DNA of 64,000 bases, from positions 92,536 to 156,535 of the forward strand of contig NZ_BMTO01000007.1 of NCBI RefSeq assembly GCF_014649715.1, read 5' to 3'. The DNA comes from Streptomyces lateritius. GTDB lineage: Bacteria; Actinomycetota; Actinomycetes; Streptomycetales; Streptomycetaceae. Positions 26,326 through 35,429 of this stretch are shown piece by piece. The notes beneath the pieces are model-generated. The model was not told the DNA's origin. It did no database searches and was given only the letters and a program-made list of their open reading frames with translations. Made by a program: the position numbers and the translations under genes. How positions within the stretch are numbered: the first letter of the stretch is position 1; each line of letters starts with the position of its first letter.

Positions 26326-27837
26326 GTGCCCCCTGTGCCCCAGCCGGACGGACGCTTCACCAACCCCGTGATTCCCGGCTTCCACCCCGACCCCAGCGTC
26401 TGCCGCGTCGGCGACGACTACTACCTGGCCTGCTCCAGCTTCGAATACTTCCCCGGGGTCCCCCTCTTCCACAGCCGTGACCTGGTGCACTGGACCCAGA
26501 TCGGCAACGCCCTGGACCGGCCGGAACAACTGCGGCTGTCGGACGCGTGGTCCTCCGGCGGCGTCTACGCGCCCACCCTGCGCCACCACGACGGCCGCTT
26601 CTGGCTGATCGTCACCAACTGCAGCGAAGGCGGCGGCAACCTGGTCGTCACGGCCACCGACCCCGCCGGACCGTGGTCGGATCCCATCTGGGCGCCGGGT
26701 GTCCCGGGCATCGATCCCGACCTGGTCTGGGACGAGCACGGCACCTGCTGGTGCACGGTCGCCGGGGTCTCGCAGGTCCGTATCGACCCGTCCACCGGGC
26801 AGACGTACGGAACACCGTACAGGCTTTGGTCCGGCGGGCCCGGCGCCAAGGCCCCGGAGGCGCCCCACCTGTACCGGATCGGCGACTACTGGTACCTGCT
26901 CATCGCCGAGGGCGGCACCGAACGCGGCCACGGCGTCTCGATCGCCCGCGGCCCTACGCCGGCCGGCCCGTTCGAGCCGTGCCCGGCCAACCCGATCCTC
27001 ACCCACCGCGGCACCGACCACCCCGTTCAGAACACCGGGCACGCCGACCTGGTGCAGGGCCCCGACGGCTCCTGGTGGATGGTGCTGCTCGGCGTCCGAC
27101 CCGGCGGCGGCACGCCGGGCTGGCACGTGCTCGGCCGGGAGACCTTCCTGGCCCCCGTGACGTGGGTGGACGGCTGGCCGGTCGTCGGCGAGGTCGCCCT
27201 GGACCTGCCCGTGCTCCCGTGGCCGCTCTCCCCCAGCCCCGTCGAGGAGCAGCGGGACGACTTCGAGCTCGCCGAACTGCGACCTTCCTGGATCTCCCTG
27301 CGCGACCGGCCCGCCGGACACTGCACCATCAAGGAGCGCCCCGGTTGGCTGACCCTCCGGGCGCGGGGCAGCTCCCTGGACGAACCCGACGTGGTGTTCA
27401 CCGGCCGACGCCAGCAGCACCTCGCGTGCCGGGCACGGACCCTGGCCGACCCGTCGGAAGGGCGCGGCGGACTCGCCGTCAGGCTCGACGAGCGGCACCA
27501 CTACGCGATCGAGGTGTCCGGCACGGAGGTACGGGTCGTCGCGCGCGTCGGATCCCTGCGCACGGTCGTGGCCGCACGGTCCGTGCCCGCCGGGCCGGTG
27601 GTCCTCGCCGTCACGATCACGGAACCGCCGCCCCCGCACGGACCGTGCACCGGACCCGACGTCGTGTCCCTCGGCGTCGAGTGGCCCGACGGCACGTTCA
27701 CCGAGCTCGCGACCCTCGACGGCCGCTACCTGTCGACCGAGGTCGCCGGCGGCTTCACCGGCCGCGTCATCGGCATGTACGCCGCGGAAGGCACCGTCCA
27801 CTTCGACTGGTTCGACTACGAGCCCCTCGTCGGCTGA
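26326..27837 (+). CDS. GH43 beta-xylosidase / alpha-L-arabinofuranosidase
   Basis: 503 residues without signal peptide. An N-terminal five-bladed propeller shows NPVIPGFHPDPSVCRVGDDY (catalytic base Asp22), YFPGVPLFHSRDLVHW, the transition-state Asp in GIDPDLVWDE and the acid Glu in KAPEAPHLYRIG. A C-terminal beta-sandwich (about 305-500, DDFELAELRPSWISLRDRPA) is typical of GH43 xylosidases. GTG 26326 follows GAGAGGA. It would strip xylose or arabinose from imported oligosaccharides. A relic of a second GH43 gene lies at 44.7 kb. Confidence 0.93.
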   Translation: MPPVPQPDGRFTNPVIPGFHPDPSVCRVGDDYYLACSSFEYFPGVPLFHSRDLVHWTQIGNALDRPEQLRLSDAWSSGGVYAPTLRHHDGRFWLIVTNCSEGGGNLVVTATDPAGPWSDPIWAPGVPGIDPDLVWDEHGTCWCTVAGVSQVRIDPSTGQTYGTPYRLWSGGPGAKAPEAPHLYRIGDYWYLLIAEGGTERGHGVSIARGPTPAGPFEPCPANPILTHRGTDHPVQNTGHADLVQGPDGSWWMVLLGVRPGGGTPGWHVLGRETFLAPVTWVDGWPVVGEVALDLPVLPWPLSPSPVEEQRDDFELAELRPSWISLRDRPAGHCTIKERPGWLTLRARGSSLDEPDVVFTGRRQQHLACRARTLADPSEGRGGLAVRLDERHHYAIEVSGTEVRVVARVGSLRTVVAARSVPAGPVVLAVTITEPPPPHGPCTGPDVVSLGVEWPDGTFTELATLDGRYLSTEVAGGFTGRVIGMYAAEGTVHFDWFDYEPLVG

Positions 27838-27889
27838 CCCCCTGACCACCGCTCCGACCACATCCGCACGACCGACCGAAAGGGACACC

Positions 27890-29644
27890 ATGAAGGACAT
27901 ACGGCAACACTCGTACCACCGCAGTCGCGGCCCCGGCGGCCTGGCCGCCCTGCTGCTGACGCTGGTCGTCATGCTGGGGCTGACCGGCGGCAGCGCGCTG
28001 GCCGCGCCCGACGGCACGAAGAAGTCGTCACCGTCGACGGTCAGTGTTCCGGCTTCCGCCATGGACGCGGTCGCGGCGATGCAGCCCAGCTGGAACCTGG
28101 GCAACACACTGGACGCCATTCCCCACGAGGATTCCTGGGGCAACGGGCAGACCACCAAGGCGACGTTCGAGAAAATCGCCGCGAAAGGGTTCCGCAGCGT
28201 CCGTATCCCGGTGACCTGGAGCGACCACCAGTCCGCCACCGCGCCGTACACCATCGACGCCACCTACATGGCCCGCGTCAAGCAGCTCGTCGACTGGGCG
28301 CAGGACAGCGGCCTGTACGTCGTGCTCAATGTCCACCACGACTCGTGGCAGTGGGTCTCGAAAATGTCCACCGACCACGACAACGTGGTCGCCCGCTTCA
28401 ACTCCACCTGGAAGCAGATCGCGGCGGCGTTCCGGGACGAGCCGCGCTCCCTGCTCTTCGAGGGCATCAACGAGCCGCAGTTCGAGAACGCCACGGCAGC
28501 GCAGAAGACCGAATACCTGAATGAGCTTCAGGTCTCCTTCCACTCGATCGTCCGCTCCTCGGGCGGCGCCAACACGAACCGCCTGTTGTCGCTGACCACG
28601 CAGTTCGGCAGCGGCGACCAGGCCCACCTGGACGATTTGCACAAGACGATCATCTCGCTGAACGACCGTCAGCTCGTGGCGCAGGTGCACTTCTACAGCT
28701 GGTACCCGTTCAGCGTGAACATCGCGGGCGGCACCCACTACGACGACGTCGCGCGGAAGCACCTGGAGGACACCTTCGCCAACCTGCACAACACCTTCGT
28801 CGCCAAGGGGGTCCCGCTCTATCTCGGCGAGTACGGTCTGCTCGACTATCCCAACCACTTCCACCCCTCCCGCGTCGAGCGGGGCGAGGCGCTGAAGTAC
28901 TTCGAGCATGTGGGCTACGCGGCGCGCAGGTACGGCATCACCACCGCCCTGTGGGACCCGTTCGCCTACCTGAACCGCGACACCCTCCAGTGGCGTGACG
29001 CGGCCCTGTTCGCCTGGATCAAGTCGAGCTGGACCACCCGCTCGGGCACGGCCTCCTTCGACAAGGTCTTCGTGCCGAAGTCCAGCCCGATCACCGCCAA
29101 GTCGCTCACCCTGAACCTCAACGGCACCAAGTTCCGAGGGGTGTGGCAAGGCGGCACCAAGCTGGTCGCGGGACGGGACTACACCGTCTCCGGCAACCAG
29201 CTGACGTTTACCGCCAGGGCGCTGACTCACCTGGTCGGCAACCGCGCCTACGGCGTCAACGCCACGCTCCAGGCCCGGTTCACCAGTGGGCTGCCCTGGA
29301 ACATCGGCATCGTCACCAACGACGTTCCGGTGCTGACAAACGCCACCGGCACCACCAGCTCGTTCACCATCCCCACCCAGTACCGGGGCAACGACCTGGC
29401 GACAATGCACGCCACGTACGCCGACGGCACCAACGCCGGCCAGACCGACTGGACCCCGTTCCAGGAGTTCAACAAGGCCTTCTCGCCCGACTACCCGAAC
29501 GGCACGATCATCCTGACCCCCGACTTCCTCAACGCGCTCCGCGACGGGGAACCGGCGAAGCTGGTCTTCCACTTCTACAGCGGTGCCACCGTCACTTACC
29601 ACGTCACCAAGTCCGGCACCTCAGTCACCGGTACGGTCTCCTGA
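27890..29644 (+). CDS. Secreted GH5 endoglucanase/xyloglucanase with X2 and CBM46-like modules
   Basis: 584 residues. It has a Sec signal peptide (to about residue 39) and a GH5 barrel with SWNLGNTLDAIP, the acid/base Glu195 in FEGINEPQFE and the nucleophile Glu314 in LYLGEYGLLD. An immunoglobulin-like X2 module follows (about 385-480, LTLNLNGTKFRGVWQGG), then a CBM46-like module (about 487-580, with TDWTPFQEFNKAF and AKLVFHFYSGATV). The GH5-X2-CBM46 order is known from GH5_4 enzymes that act on xyloglucan and mixed glucans. AAAGGGA precedes the ATG. It is the secreted arm of the GH42-GH43-GH5 run. Confidence 0.92.
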   Translation: MKDIRQHSYHRSRGPGGLAALLLTLVVMLGLTGGSALAAPDGTKKSSPSTVSVPASAMDAVAAMQPSWNLGNTLDAIPHEDSWGNGQTTKATFEKIAAKGFRSVRIPVTWSDHQSATAPYTIDATYMARVKQLVDWAQDSGLYVVLNVHHDSWQWVSKMSTDHDNVVARFNSTWKQIAAAFRDEPRSLLFEGINEPQFENATAAQKTEYLNELQVSFHSIVRSSGGANTNRLLSLTTQFGSGDQAHLDDLHKTIISLNDRQLVAQVHFYSWYPFSVNIAGGTHYDDVARKHLEDTFANLHNTFVAKGVPLYLGEYGLLDYPNHFHPSRVERGEALKYFEHVGYAARRYGITTALWDPFAYLNRDTLQWRDAALFAWIKSSWTTRSGTASFDKVFVPKSSPITAKSLTLNLNGTKFRGVWQGGTKLVAGRDYTVSGNQLTFTARALTHLVGNRAYGVNATLQARFTSGLPWNIGIVTNDVPVLTNATGTTSSFTIPTQYRGNDLATMHATYADGTNAGQTDWTPFQEFNKAFSPDYPNGTIILTPDFLNALRDGEPAKLVFHFYSGATVTYHVTKSGTSVTGTVS

Positions 29645-29656
29645 CCTGTCGCTGTG

Positions 29657-29696
29657 CTCGCTCTGGCCGCCCGCTCCCCCGGGCGGCCAGAGCGAG
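29657..29696. terminator. Strong 17-bp hairpin terminator after GH5
   Basis: CTCGCTCTGGCCGCCCG pairs perfectly with CGGGCGGCCAGAGCGAG around a 6-base loop, starting 13 bases after the GH5 stop. It separates the GH run from the lacI gene. Confidence 0.85.
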
Positions 29697-29727
29697 TCCC
29701 TCGTGGCCCGCTCTTCCTTCGGAAGCA

Positions 29728-29741
29728 TCGAAGCGCTTCGA
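29728..29741. promoter_or_regulatory. LacI-family operator, perfect palindrome
   Basis: TCGAAGCGCTTCGA within a 16-base perfect palindrome (ATC...GAT), 104 bases before the lacI start. It suggests autoregulation. Confidence 0.85.
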
Positions 29742-29813
29742 TGTACAGTGGACACACTGAGGCCGACACTCAGGCCGACGCGCATTACATGCGTAAACAT
29801 CACGCGCGGACTA

Positions 29814-29827
29814 GCGAAGCGCTTCAC
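29814..29827. promoter_or_regulatory. LacI-family operator close to the lacI start
   Basis: GCGAAGCGCTTCAC keeps the 10-base core and lies 18 bases before the ATG, where bound repressor would block transcription of its own gene. Confidence 0.8.
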
Positions 29828-29844
29828 AGAGTCGGGAGAACTGA

Positions 29845-30861
29845 ATGGCAACCCTCGCCGAGGTCGCCCAGCACGCCGGAGTGTCGGCGAGCACAGTGAG
29901 CTATGTCCTCAGCGGCAAGCGGACCATCTCCACGGCCACCCGGCTGCGGGTGGAACAGAGCATCCGCGAGCTGGGATACCACCCGAACGCGGGCGCGCGT
30001 GCCCTGGCCAGCAGCAGGTCGAACATCATCGCGCTGATGGTTCCGTTGCGCACCGACATGTACGTGCCGGTGATGATGGAGATCGCTGTCGCTGTCGCCA
30101 CGACGGCCCGGACGCACGGGTACGACGTGCTGCTGCTGACCGGCGAGGAGGGTCCCGACGCCGTCCGCCGCGTCACCGGCAGCGGGCTCGCCGACGCGAT
30201 GATTCTGATGGATGTCGAACTCGACGACGAACGCCTGCCCTTGCTGCGCGGTACCGACCAGCCGTCCGTGCTGATCGGACTGCCCGCCGACACCTCAGGG
30301 CTGACCTGCGTCGACCTCGACTTCGAGGCGACCGGCGCGTTGTGCGTCGAGCATCTGGCGATGCTCGGCCACCGCGACATCGCCGTCATCGGCGAGGCCC
30401 CCGCGGTCTACGAACGGCACACCGGCTTCGCCGAGCGCACTCTCGACGGACTTCGTTCCCGGGCACGGAAGTCGGGCGTCAGGGTGTTGCACCGGCCGTG
30501 CGGGGGCGGCTACGACGCGATGAGCGTCACCCTCGCGCGCATCCTCGACGAGCGCCCGGGCACCTCCGGGTTCGTCGTGCAGAACGAGCAGGCGGTCGAG
30601 CCGCTGCTCGCCCTGCTGCGCCAGCAGGGCCTCGCCGTGCCCGAGGACGTGTCGGTGGTCGCGGTCTGCCCGGACCAGGTGGCCGTCCAGGCCTCGGTGC
30701 GGCTGACGTCGGTCGCCATCCCCGCGCAGGAGATGGGCCGGCACGCGGTGGAGCGTCTGGTCGCCAAGCTCGACGGCCGCGGCACCGACGACGTCGTGCT
30801 CATCGCACCCGAGTTGACGGTACGGACGAGTACAGGGCCCGCGCCCACCGCCGCCTCCTGA
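29845..30861 (+). CDS. LacI-family transcriptional regulator, probable regulator of the xyloglucan locus
   Basis: 338 residues. The N-terminal HTH (TLAEVAQHAGVSASTVSYVL) and hinge helix (LGYHPNAGARALASSRSN) are complete. The periplasmic-binding-protein-like effector domain runs to the end and finishes IPAQEMGRHAVERLVAKLDG and PELTVRTSTGP. Two copies of the GAAGCGCTTC palindrome stand in its own promoter, and the same palindrome precedes the GH42 run, the ABC operon, GH3, the second GH42 and GH1. It is the only intact LacI protein in the window, so it is the natural candidate to bind them. The inducer is not known; a xyloglucan oligosaccharide is an inference. Confidence 0.9.
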   Translation: MATLAEVAQHAGVSASTVSYVLSGKRTISTATRLRVEQSIRELGYHPNAGARALASSRSNIIALMVPLRTDMYVPVMMEIAVAVATTARTHGYDVLLLTGEEGPDAVRRVTGSGLADAMILMDVELDDERLPLLRGTDQPSVLIGLPADTSGLTCVDLDFEATGALCVEHLAMLGHRDIAVIGEAPAVYERHTGFAERTLDGLRSRARKSGVRVLHRPCGGGYDAMSVTLARILDERPGTSGFVVQNEQAVEPLLALLRQQGLAVPEDVSVVAVCPDQVAVQASVRLTSVAIPAQEMGRHAVERLVAKLDGRGTDDVVLIAPELTVRTSTGPAPTAAS

Positions 30862-31009
30862 CCTTTTTGTTCACCATGATGCCGTTCTTCCAGGCCCGTA
30901 TCCCCGAGTACCCGGACGCGCTGCACGGCGTTCCCCGACGCCATGAACTGCGGGCCGAGGTCGACCGCGCCTGGACAGGACGCGGACCGACCTCGGCTCT
31001 GATGTCCGG

Positions 31010-31726
31010 TCAGCCGCCGGTGATGGTCAGGTTGTTGGTGTTGAAGTTGAGTCCGCCGGACGACGAGGTGATCTCATAGCCGAACTGGACGTCGCCGATG
31101 GTCTCGTTGCCGGGCATCCAGCCCTTGGTGTGGGCGATCCAGTTGAGGACCGGCTTGATGTCCACGGTGCCGGAGTTGGAGTCGGACGTCCGCAGGAACG
31201 AGAACACCTGGTTCGACCCGTTGGTGCCCTTGTAGACGTTCCAGTTGTGGCCGCCGAGCGTGACGTTGGCCTGCCAGGTGCCGATCGGGCCGACGGCTCC
31301 GTTGTAGTTGACCCAGAGCATGATCTCGTACTGGTGGTCGGTGTCCCAGATGTCGTACGACGTGTTGTACGCGCCGGACGACGGGATGCTGACGTTGTAG
31401 TTGCTGGTGAGCCGGCCGAGCGAGTCGATCGTCTTGTTGATCGTTTTCGTCGAGTTGGGGTAGGACTTGATCCCCCCGGTGTTGGGGTGGTTGGCCCAGA
31501 CACCCCAACTGGTGCCGGAGTTGGCCCAGACGCACTGGCTGCCGGCGCCGGATCCCCAGATGTTGTTGTAGAGCATGTAGCCGTCCAGGCTGGTGCTGCC
31601 CCATCGGTCGCAGGAGTTCCAGACCGCTGCCGAAGCGGGGGCGGAGGCGAGGCCAACGGTGGCACCGAGAGCCATCGCCGGCGCCAGCACCGCCATGGTG
31701 ATCTTGCGTATCGTGCTGTTGACCAT
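31010..31726 (-). CDS. Secreted GH12 endoglucanase/xyloglucanase
   Basis: 238 residues: a signal peptide to about 34 (PASA-AV) and one jelly-roll catalytic domain, with no carbohydrate-binding module. The nucleophile Glu134 lies in DHQYEIMLWVNYNG and the acid/base Glu218 in DVQFGYEITSSSGG. The conserved CDRWG (about 39-43) and the C-terminal NTNNLTITGG are typical. GH12 members cut cellulose, mixed-linkage glucan or xyloglucan. GGAAGGG precedes the ATG. It lies 37 bases after the GH95 stop, so it may be the last gene of the importer operon, and no operator of its own was seen. Confidence 0.93.
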   Translation of the reverse strand: MVNSTIRKITMAVLAPAMALGATVGLASAPASAAVWNSCDRWGSTSLDGYMLYNNIWGSGAGSQCVWANSGTSWGVWANHPNTGGIKSYPNSTKTINKTIDSLGRLTSNYNVSIPSSGAYNTSYDIWDTDHQYEIMLWVNYNGAVGPIGTWQANVTLGGHNWNVYKGTNGSNQVFSFLRTSDSNSGTVDIKPVLNWIAHTKGWMPGNETIGDVQFGYEITSSSGGLNFNTNNLTITGG

Positions 31727-31763
31727 GGTGTCCCTTCCACGGGTGGGAGGAATTGCGGAGGTG

Positions 31764-33962
31764 CTACCACGCCCCCTGAGTGAGGACGTGGTCCTCTCCG
31801 GCGACGAGATCGATCGGCTCCGCGTCACCGGAAGAAGTCCTGACTTCGATACGGACCGAGCGAGTCGGCTTCAGAACCGCCGTCGCCCGGCCTGGCGCCC
31901 AGGTCAGTTCGACCTCGGCGCCGAACCGCGTGCGTACGCCCGTGAGCCGGCCCGCCGGGAGGGAGGGCGGCAGCGCGGGCAGGAGGACCAGTCGGTGGGG
32001 GGTCGACTGGAGAAGCATCTCGATCAGCACGGCGGGCAGGGTGTGGGCGGCGTCGGCGTTGTAGACGTGGCGGTCCGGGTAGTGGGCGCTCATCAGGGAG
32101 GCGTGGAAGAAGTCGCCGTCCAGGACCTGGCCGAGGGCGTGGGCGACGCGTTCGCCGTCCCGGAGCCGGGCCGCGACGAGCGCGTGGTGGAGGTGGCCGT
32201 GGGCGGAGTCGTTCTCGGCGCCGCGCAGTTCGAGGGCGCGGTGGGCGGCGGCCGCCAGGCCGGGGGCGTCGTAGGGGGTGATCTCCTCGAGCGGCCAGAC
32301 GGCGTAGAGGTGGCTGAGGTGACGGTGGTCGTAGGAGTCCGCCAGGCCCGGCCACGCCCATTCGGCCAGGGCCCCGTCCTCGTTGATCCGGTGCGGTGGG
32401 AGCCGGTCGGCGAGGGCGCGCCAGCGGTCGGCGTCCGGGGTGTCCGGGTGGTAGTCGGCCGCGGTGCGCAGGGCGTGGCGGGCCGCCGAGAGGTCCATGG
32501 CAGCGTTGACCGTCACCCAGCTCGCGTCTGCGGGGCGGTTCTCGGGTGAGTAGGAGGGGACGACGACGAGCTGGCCGTTGTCATCCGTGCGGGTGAGAAA
32601 GTCCGCGTAGAACAGGGCGACTTCGGCGAGGGCGGCGGCGGTGCGCGGGTCGCGGACGCCGTGGGTCTCGTCGTGGTCGACGAGGGGTTTGAGCAGCCAG
32701 TCGGCGCCCGCGGTCCACAGGTGCAGTGGGTACTCGCGGCTGAAGTGGTACGAGTGGCCGGACTCGCCGTCGGTGTGGGCGGGGGCCACCACGCCCCGGG
32801 TCCCGAAGACCGCGCGGGCGTTGTCGCGCCAGTCGGGCAGCTGGCGGTGGATCAGGGCGGCGTGGGCCTCGGTGACCTCGGGCAGGCCGGCAGCCGCGGC
32901 GGAGGCGGTCTGGAGGTTGAGGTTGGCATCGTTGGTGAACGCCCCCGACCAGGCGGTGTTCCAGTCGCCGGTCCACAGGCCGGTCAGGCGGGGCGGGAAG
33001 AGGCCGGCGGAGGACAGCAGGTGGTAGCGGCCGGCCGCGAACAGCCGCTCGGTCAGGGCGGGGTCACGCGGGCGCTTCAGCAGCTCCGAGCCCGGCAGGG
33101 CCCGTCCGGCCGGGGCGGCGGCGAGGTCGAGGGTGACGCGCGCGTAGGCGCGGCGGTGGAGGGCGGCGTGGCGGTCGAGGAGCTCGTCGTGGTCCATGGG
33201 CAGGTCGCGCAGAGCGCGGCCCTCCGCGGTCACGTCCAGTTCGCCGGTGTGCCGGCGGACGCGGGTGAGGAGCAGCACGGACCGGGCTTCCTCGACGCGC
33301 GCGCGGGGCGGTGCGAGGGTCGTCGTGCCGCCGGTGACGACGACGAGGGTGACGCCGGTGAAGGCGCGGTCGTCCTGCGGGTAGCGGGCAAGCAGGCTCA
33401 GCAGGGCGCCCTCTGCGGTGAGGACGGCTCCGTGGCCGACGCCCAGTCCGTCAGGGGCGCCGGGGAGCCGGTGGTCCAAGGAGATGTCCAGGGTGAGGCC
33501 GGGGGCGGTGACGTGCTGGACGATCACGTCGTCGGCGCGGGAGACGAAGACGCGGCCGGTCCAGCCGGCACAGGTCGCACTCACCACACCGGTGGTGAAG
33601 TCGACCTCGCGGCGGTAGTCGTGACAGTCGCCGGCGGGCCGGTCCAGCCTGACCTGGAAGGCGGGGTGGAAGGGCCGCACCCACTGGAGCGGGCGGCCGT
33701 CCGTGAAGCTCTCGGCGGCGGTCACGTCGCCCGCCAGGAGGCGGTCCTGGAGGGCGGGGAGCTCGCCGGCGAGCTGCGGGGGCCTGGGGTTGCTGCCATG
33801 GGGCCGTACCAGGGTGTGGTGCGTGACCACGACCCGCTCGACGTTCGGGTCACCGAACACGAGGGCGCCGTGCCGGCCGTTGCCGCTCAGGAAGGCGTCC
33901 TCCCAGCGGGCGGCCGGCTGCGGCTCCCAGGTGCCGTGGACGGGACCGGTGAGCTCGGTCAT
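31764..33962 (-). CDS. GH95 alpha-L-fucosidase
   Basis: 732 residues without signal peptide, hence cytoplasmic. GH95 inverting enzymes release terminal alpha-1,2-L-fucose, as in fucosylated xyloglucan side chains. Features are WEDAFLSGNGRHGALVFG at the N-terminal sandwich, LTGLWTGDWNTAWSGAFTND in the barrel (conserved Asn/Asp), HFSREYPLHLWTAGADWL, and SYDHRHLSHLYAVWPLEE. The C-terminal sandwich ends with LTQGAW. Its ATG overlaps the stop of the GH42 stub by 4 bases. Liberated fucose could feed the dehydrogenase/dehydratase operon at 10-15 kb. Confidence 0.92.
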   Translation of the reverse strand: MTELTGPVHGTWEPQPAARWEDAFLSGNGRHGALVFGDPNVERVVVTHHTLVRPHGSNPRPPQLAGELPALQDRLLAGDVTAAESFTDGRPLQWVRPFHPAFQVRLDRPAGDCHDYRREVDFTTGVVSATCAGWTGRVFVSRADDVIVQHVTAPGLTLDISLDHRLPGAPDGLGVGHGAVLTAEGALLSLLARYPQDDRAFTGVTLVVVTGGTTTLAPPRARVEEARSVLLLTRVRRHTGELDVTAEGRALRDLPMDHDELLDRHAALHRRAYARVTLDLAAAPAGRALPGSELLKRPRDPALTERLFAAGRYHLLSSAGLFPPRLTGLWTGDWNTAWSGAFTNDANLNLQTASAAAAGLPEVTEAHAALIHRQLPDWRDNARAVFGTRGVVAPAHTDGESGHSYHFSREYPLHLWTAGADWLLKPLVDHDETHGVRDPRTAAALAEVALFYADFLTRTDDNGQLVVVPSYSPENRPADASWVTVNAAMDLSAARHALRTAADYHPDTPDADRWRALADRLPPHRINEDGALAEWAWPGLADSYDHRHLSHLYAVWPLEEITPYDAPGLAAAAHRALELRGAENDSAHGHLHHALVAARLRDGERVAHALGQVLDGDFFHASLMSAHYPDRHVYNADAAHTLPAVLIEMLLQSTPHRLVLLPALPPSLPAGRLTGVRTRFGAEVELTWAPGRATAVLKPTRSVRIEVRTSSGDAEPIDLVAGEDHVLTQGAW

Positions 33963-34867
33963 GACCGGAGCACCGCCGCCCCGTAGCGGCCGAGGGTCAC
34001 CCGGTCGGTGACGGCCGTCCCCGTCAGCAGGTCGCGGTGGGTGCCGGGCACCTCGACGGTCACCGGATCGAGGCTGTGGTTGAGGACGAACAGCACCTCG
34101 CCCCGGCGTACGGCCTCGACCTGCTCGGGAAGGCCGTCGAGCACCGGCGTGTGGCGGCGGACGATGTCCCGCTCCGCGGCGTAGCACTCCAGGAGCATGT
34201 CGGAGGTGAAGCGCCGGAAGTCCAGAACCTGACCGGGGTTGCGCATGTAGTGCGGCATGCGCGGCGGCAGGATGCCGTCCCAGGTGTCGTAGCCCTGGCT
34301 CCAGAAGGCGGTGCCCCAGGCCTCGTTGAGGGCGTCGAGGGTGCCGTACTTCTCGCGCAGCCAGCGGCGGAAGGCGGCCGCGGCCTCGTCGCCGTAGTCG
34401 AAGGTGCAGTATTCGTTGTTGATGTGCCAAGTCAGGGCCGGGTGGCCGCCGTAACGGGCGGCCAGGTCCTCGGTGATGGCGGCGTCGTAACGCCGGTAGG
34501 TGGCGCTGGAGTGCGAGAAGTGCTGACGGCCGCCCCACCACTCGGTGCGGCCGTCCTCGGTGACGGGCAGGGTGTCGGGGTGCAGCCGGCCCATCCAGGG
34601 CGGTGGTGAGGAGGTGGGGGTGGCGAGGGCGACGCCGATGCCGTTCTCGTGCATCAGGTCCATCAGCGTGTCCAGTCGGCCGAACTCCCGTGCTCCCGGT
34701 TCCGGTTCCAGCGTCGACCAGGTGAAGACACCCAGGGTGACCGAGTTGACCCCGGCCGCCTTCATCAGCCGTACGTCCTCGTGCCAGGTCTCCTCGGGCC
34801 ACTGCTCCGGGTTGTAGTCGGCGCCGAAGAGCAGGCGGCCTCGTGTCGCGTCACTCAGGCCGGGCAT
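33959..34867 (-). pseudogene. GH42 beta-galactosidase with large in-frame internal deletion
   Basis: 302 codons, open throughout. Residues 1-240 are the first half of a GH42 barrel: LLFGADYNPEQWPEETWHED, acid/base Glu in WHINNEYC, then MLLECYAAERDIVRRHT. At about residue 241 (near 34147) it jumps to the C-terminal end: VLDGLPEQVEAVRRGEVLFV, then the last strands DLLTGTAVTDRVTL and GAAVLRS. About 350 residues, including the nucleophile Glu and the trimerisation domain, are gone, so it should be inactive. Translation is coupled to both neighbours (TGATG upstream, ATGA downstream), which may explain why an in-frame deletion was tolerated. Confidence 0.85.
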
Positions 34868-35268
34868 CAGACGGGCTCCCCGTACTGCACGCCGCGCCCG
34901 TTGGTGGCGAGATGGACCCGGCCGGGCCGGGCGGGGTCGACGGCCATGGCTTCGACGCCTGGGAGGTTCGATCCGTCCCAGCCGAGATGGCCGGTCAGCG
35001 GGATCCAGCGGTCACTCCCGTCGTCCAAGCGGTAGACGCCCCCGATGTCGGTCCGGGCGTAGGCGAGCCCCCGCATCGACGGGTGGAACAGCATCCCGGT
35101 GATGAACCCGGTGCCGCCCATGAAGGCGTTGCGACACCGGTAGCCGCTCTTCGCGACGGCAGCGGGAGAGGCGGTCCGAACCTGCCCCGAACCCGTCGGC
35201 AGGGAGACGACCACGGCGGCAGCAGAACCGGCAGGAACGGAGCGCCTGCTCAGGCGAGACGTGCTCAT
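34867..35268 (-). pseudogene. GH74 xyloglucanase with large in-frame internal deletion
   Basis: 133 codons. A twin-arginine-like leader (RLSRRSVPAG) is followed by the first blade of a GH74 propeller: FMGGTGFITGMLFHP, the catalytic-Asp stretch LAYARTDIGGVYR, WIPLTGHLGWDG and NLPGVEAMAVDPARPGRV. The sequence then passes without break into LATNGRGVQYGEP, the signature of the very last GH74 strand. Roughly 600 residues and the second catalytic Asp are missing. The join at DPARPGRV fits recombination between similar Asn/Asp-Pro-x-x-x-x-Arg-Val turns that recur in GH74 blades. The stop overlaps the ATG of the GH42 stub (TGATG). Confidence 0.8.
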
Positions 35269-35429
35269 GACATACCTCGGTCTTCACGAAGGGGAAGTCG
35301 AGCGGGGATCGGGGCCGCGGAACCGCATCGACCCGCGGCTCCGCGGGGCGGGCGCGGCGCGACCAGCCAGGCGGAGCCGCGGACGGCATACGACGGAAGG
35401 CACTGCGTCGGGACTCGGCCCACAGGGCT
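35269..35429. other. Spacer with GC palindromes inside the importer operon
   Basis: This is the only sizeable gap in the operon (161 bp), between the permease and the GH74 stub. It contains CCGCGG-rich symmetrical sequence around 35333-35345 and 35382-35387 that may attenuate transcription of the glycosidases relative to the importer. Confidence 0.3.
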
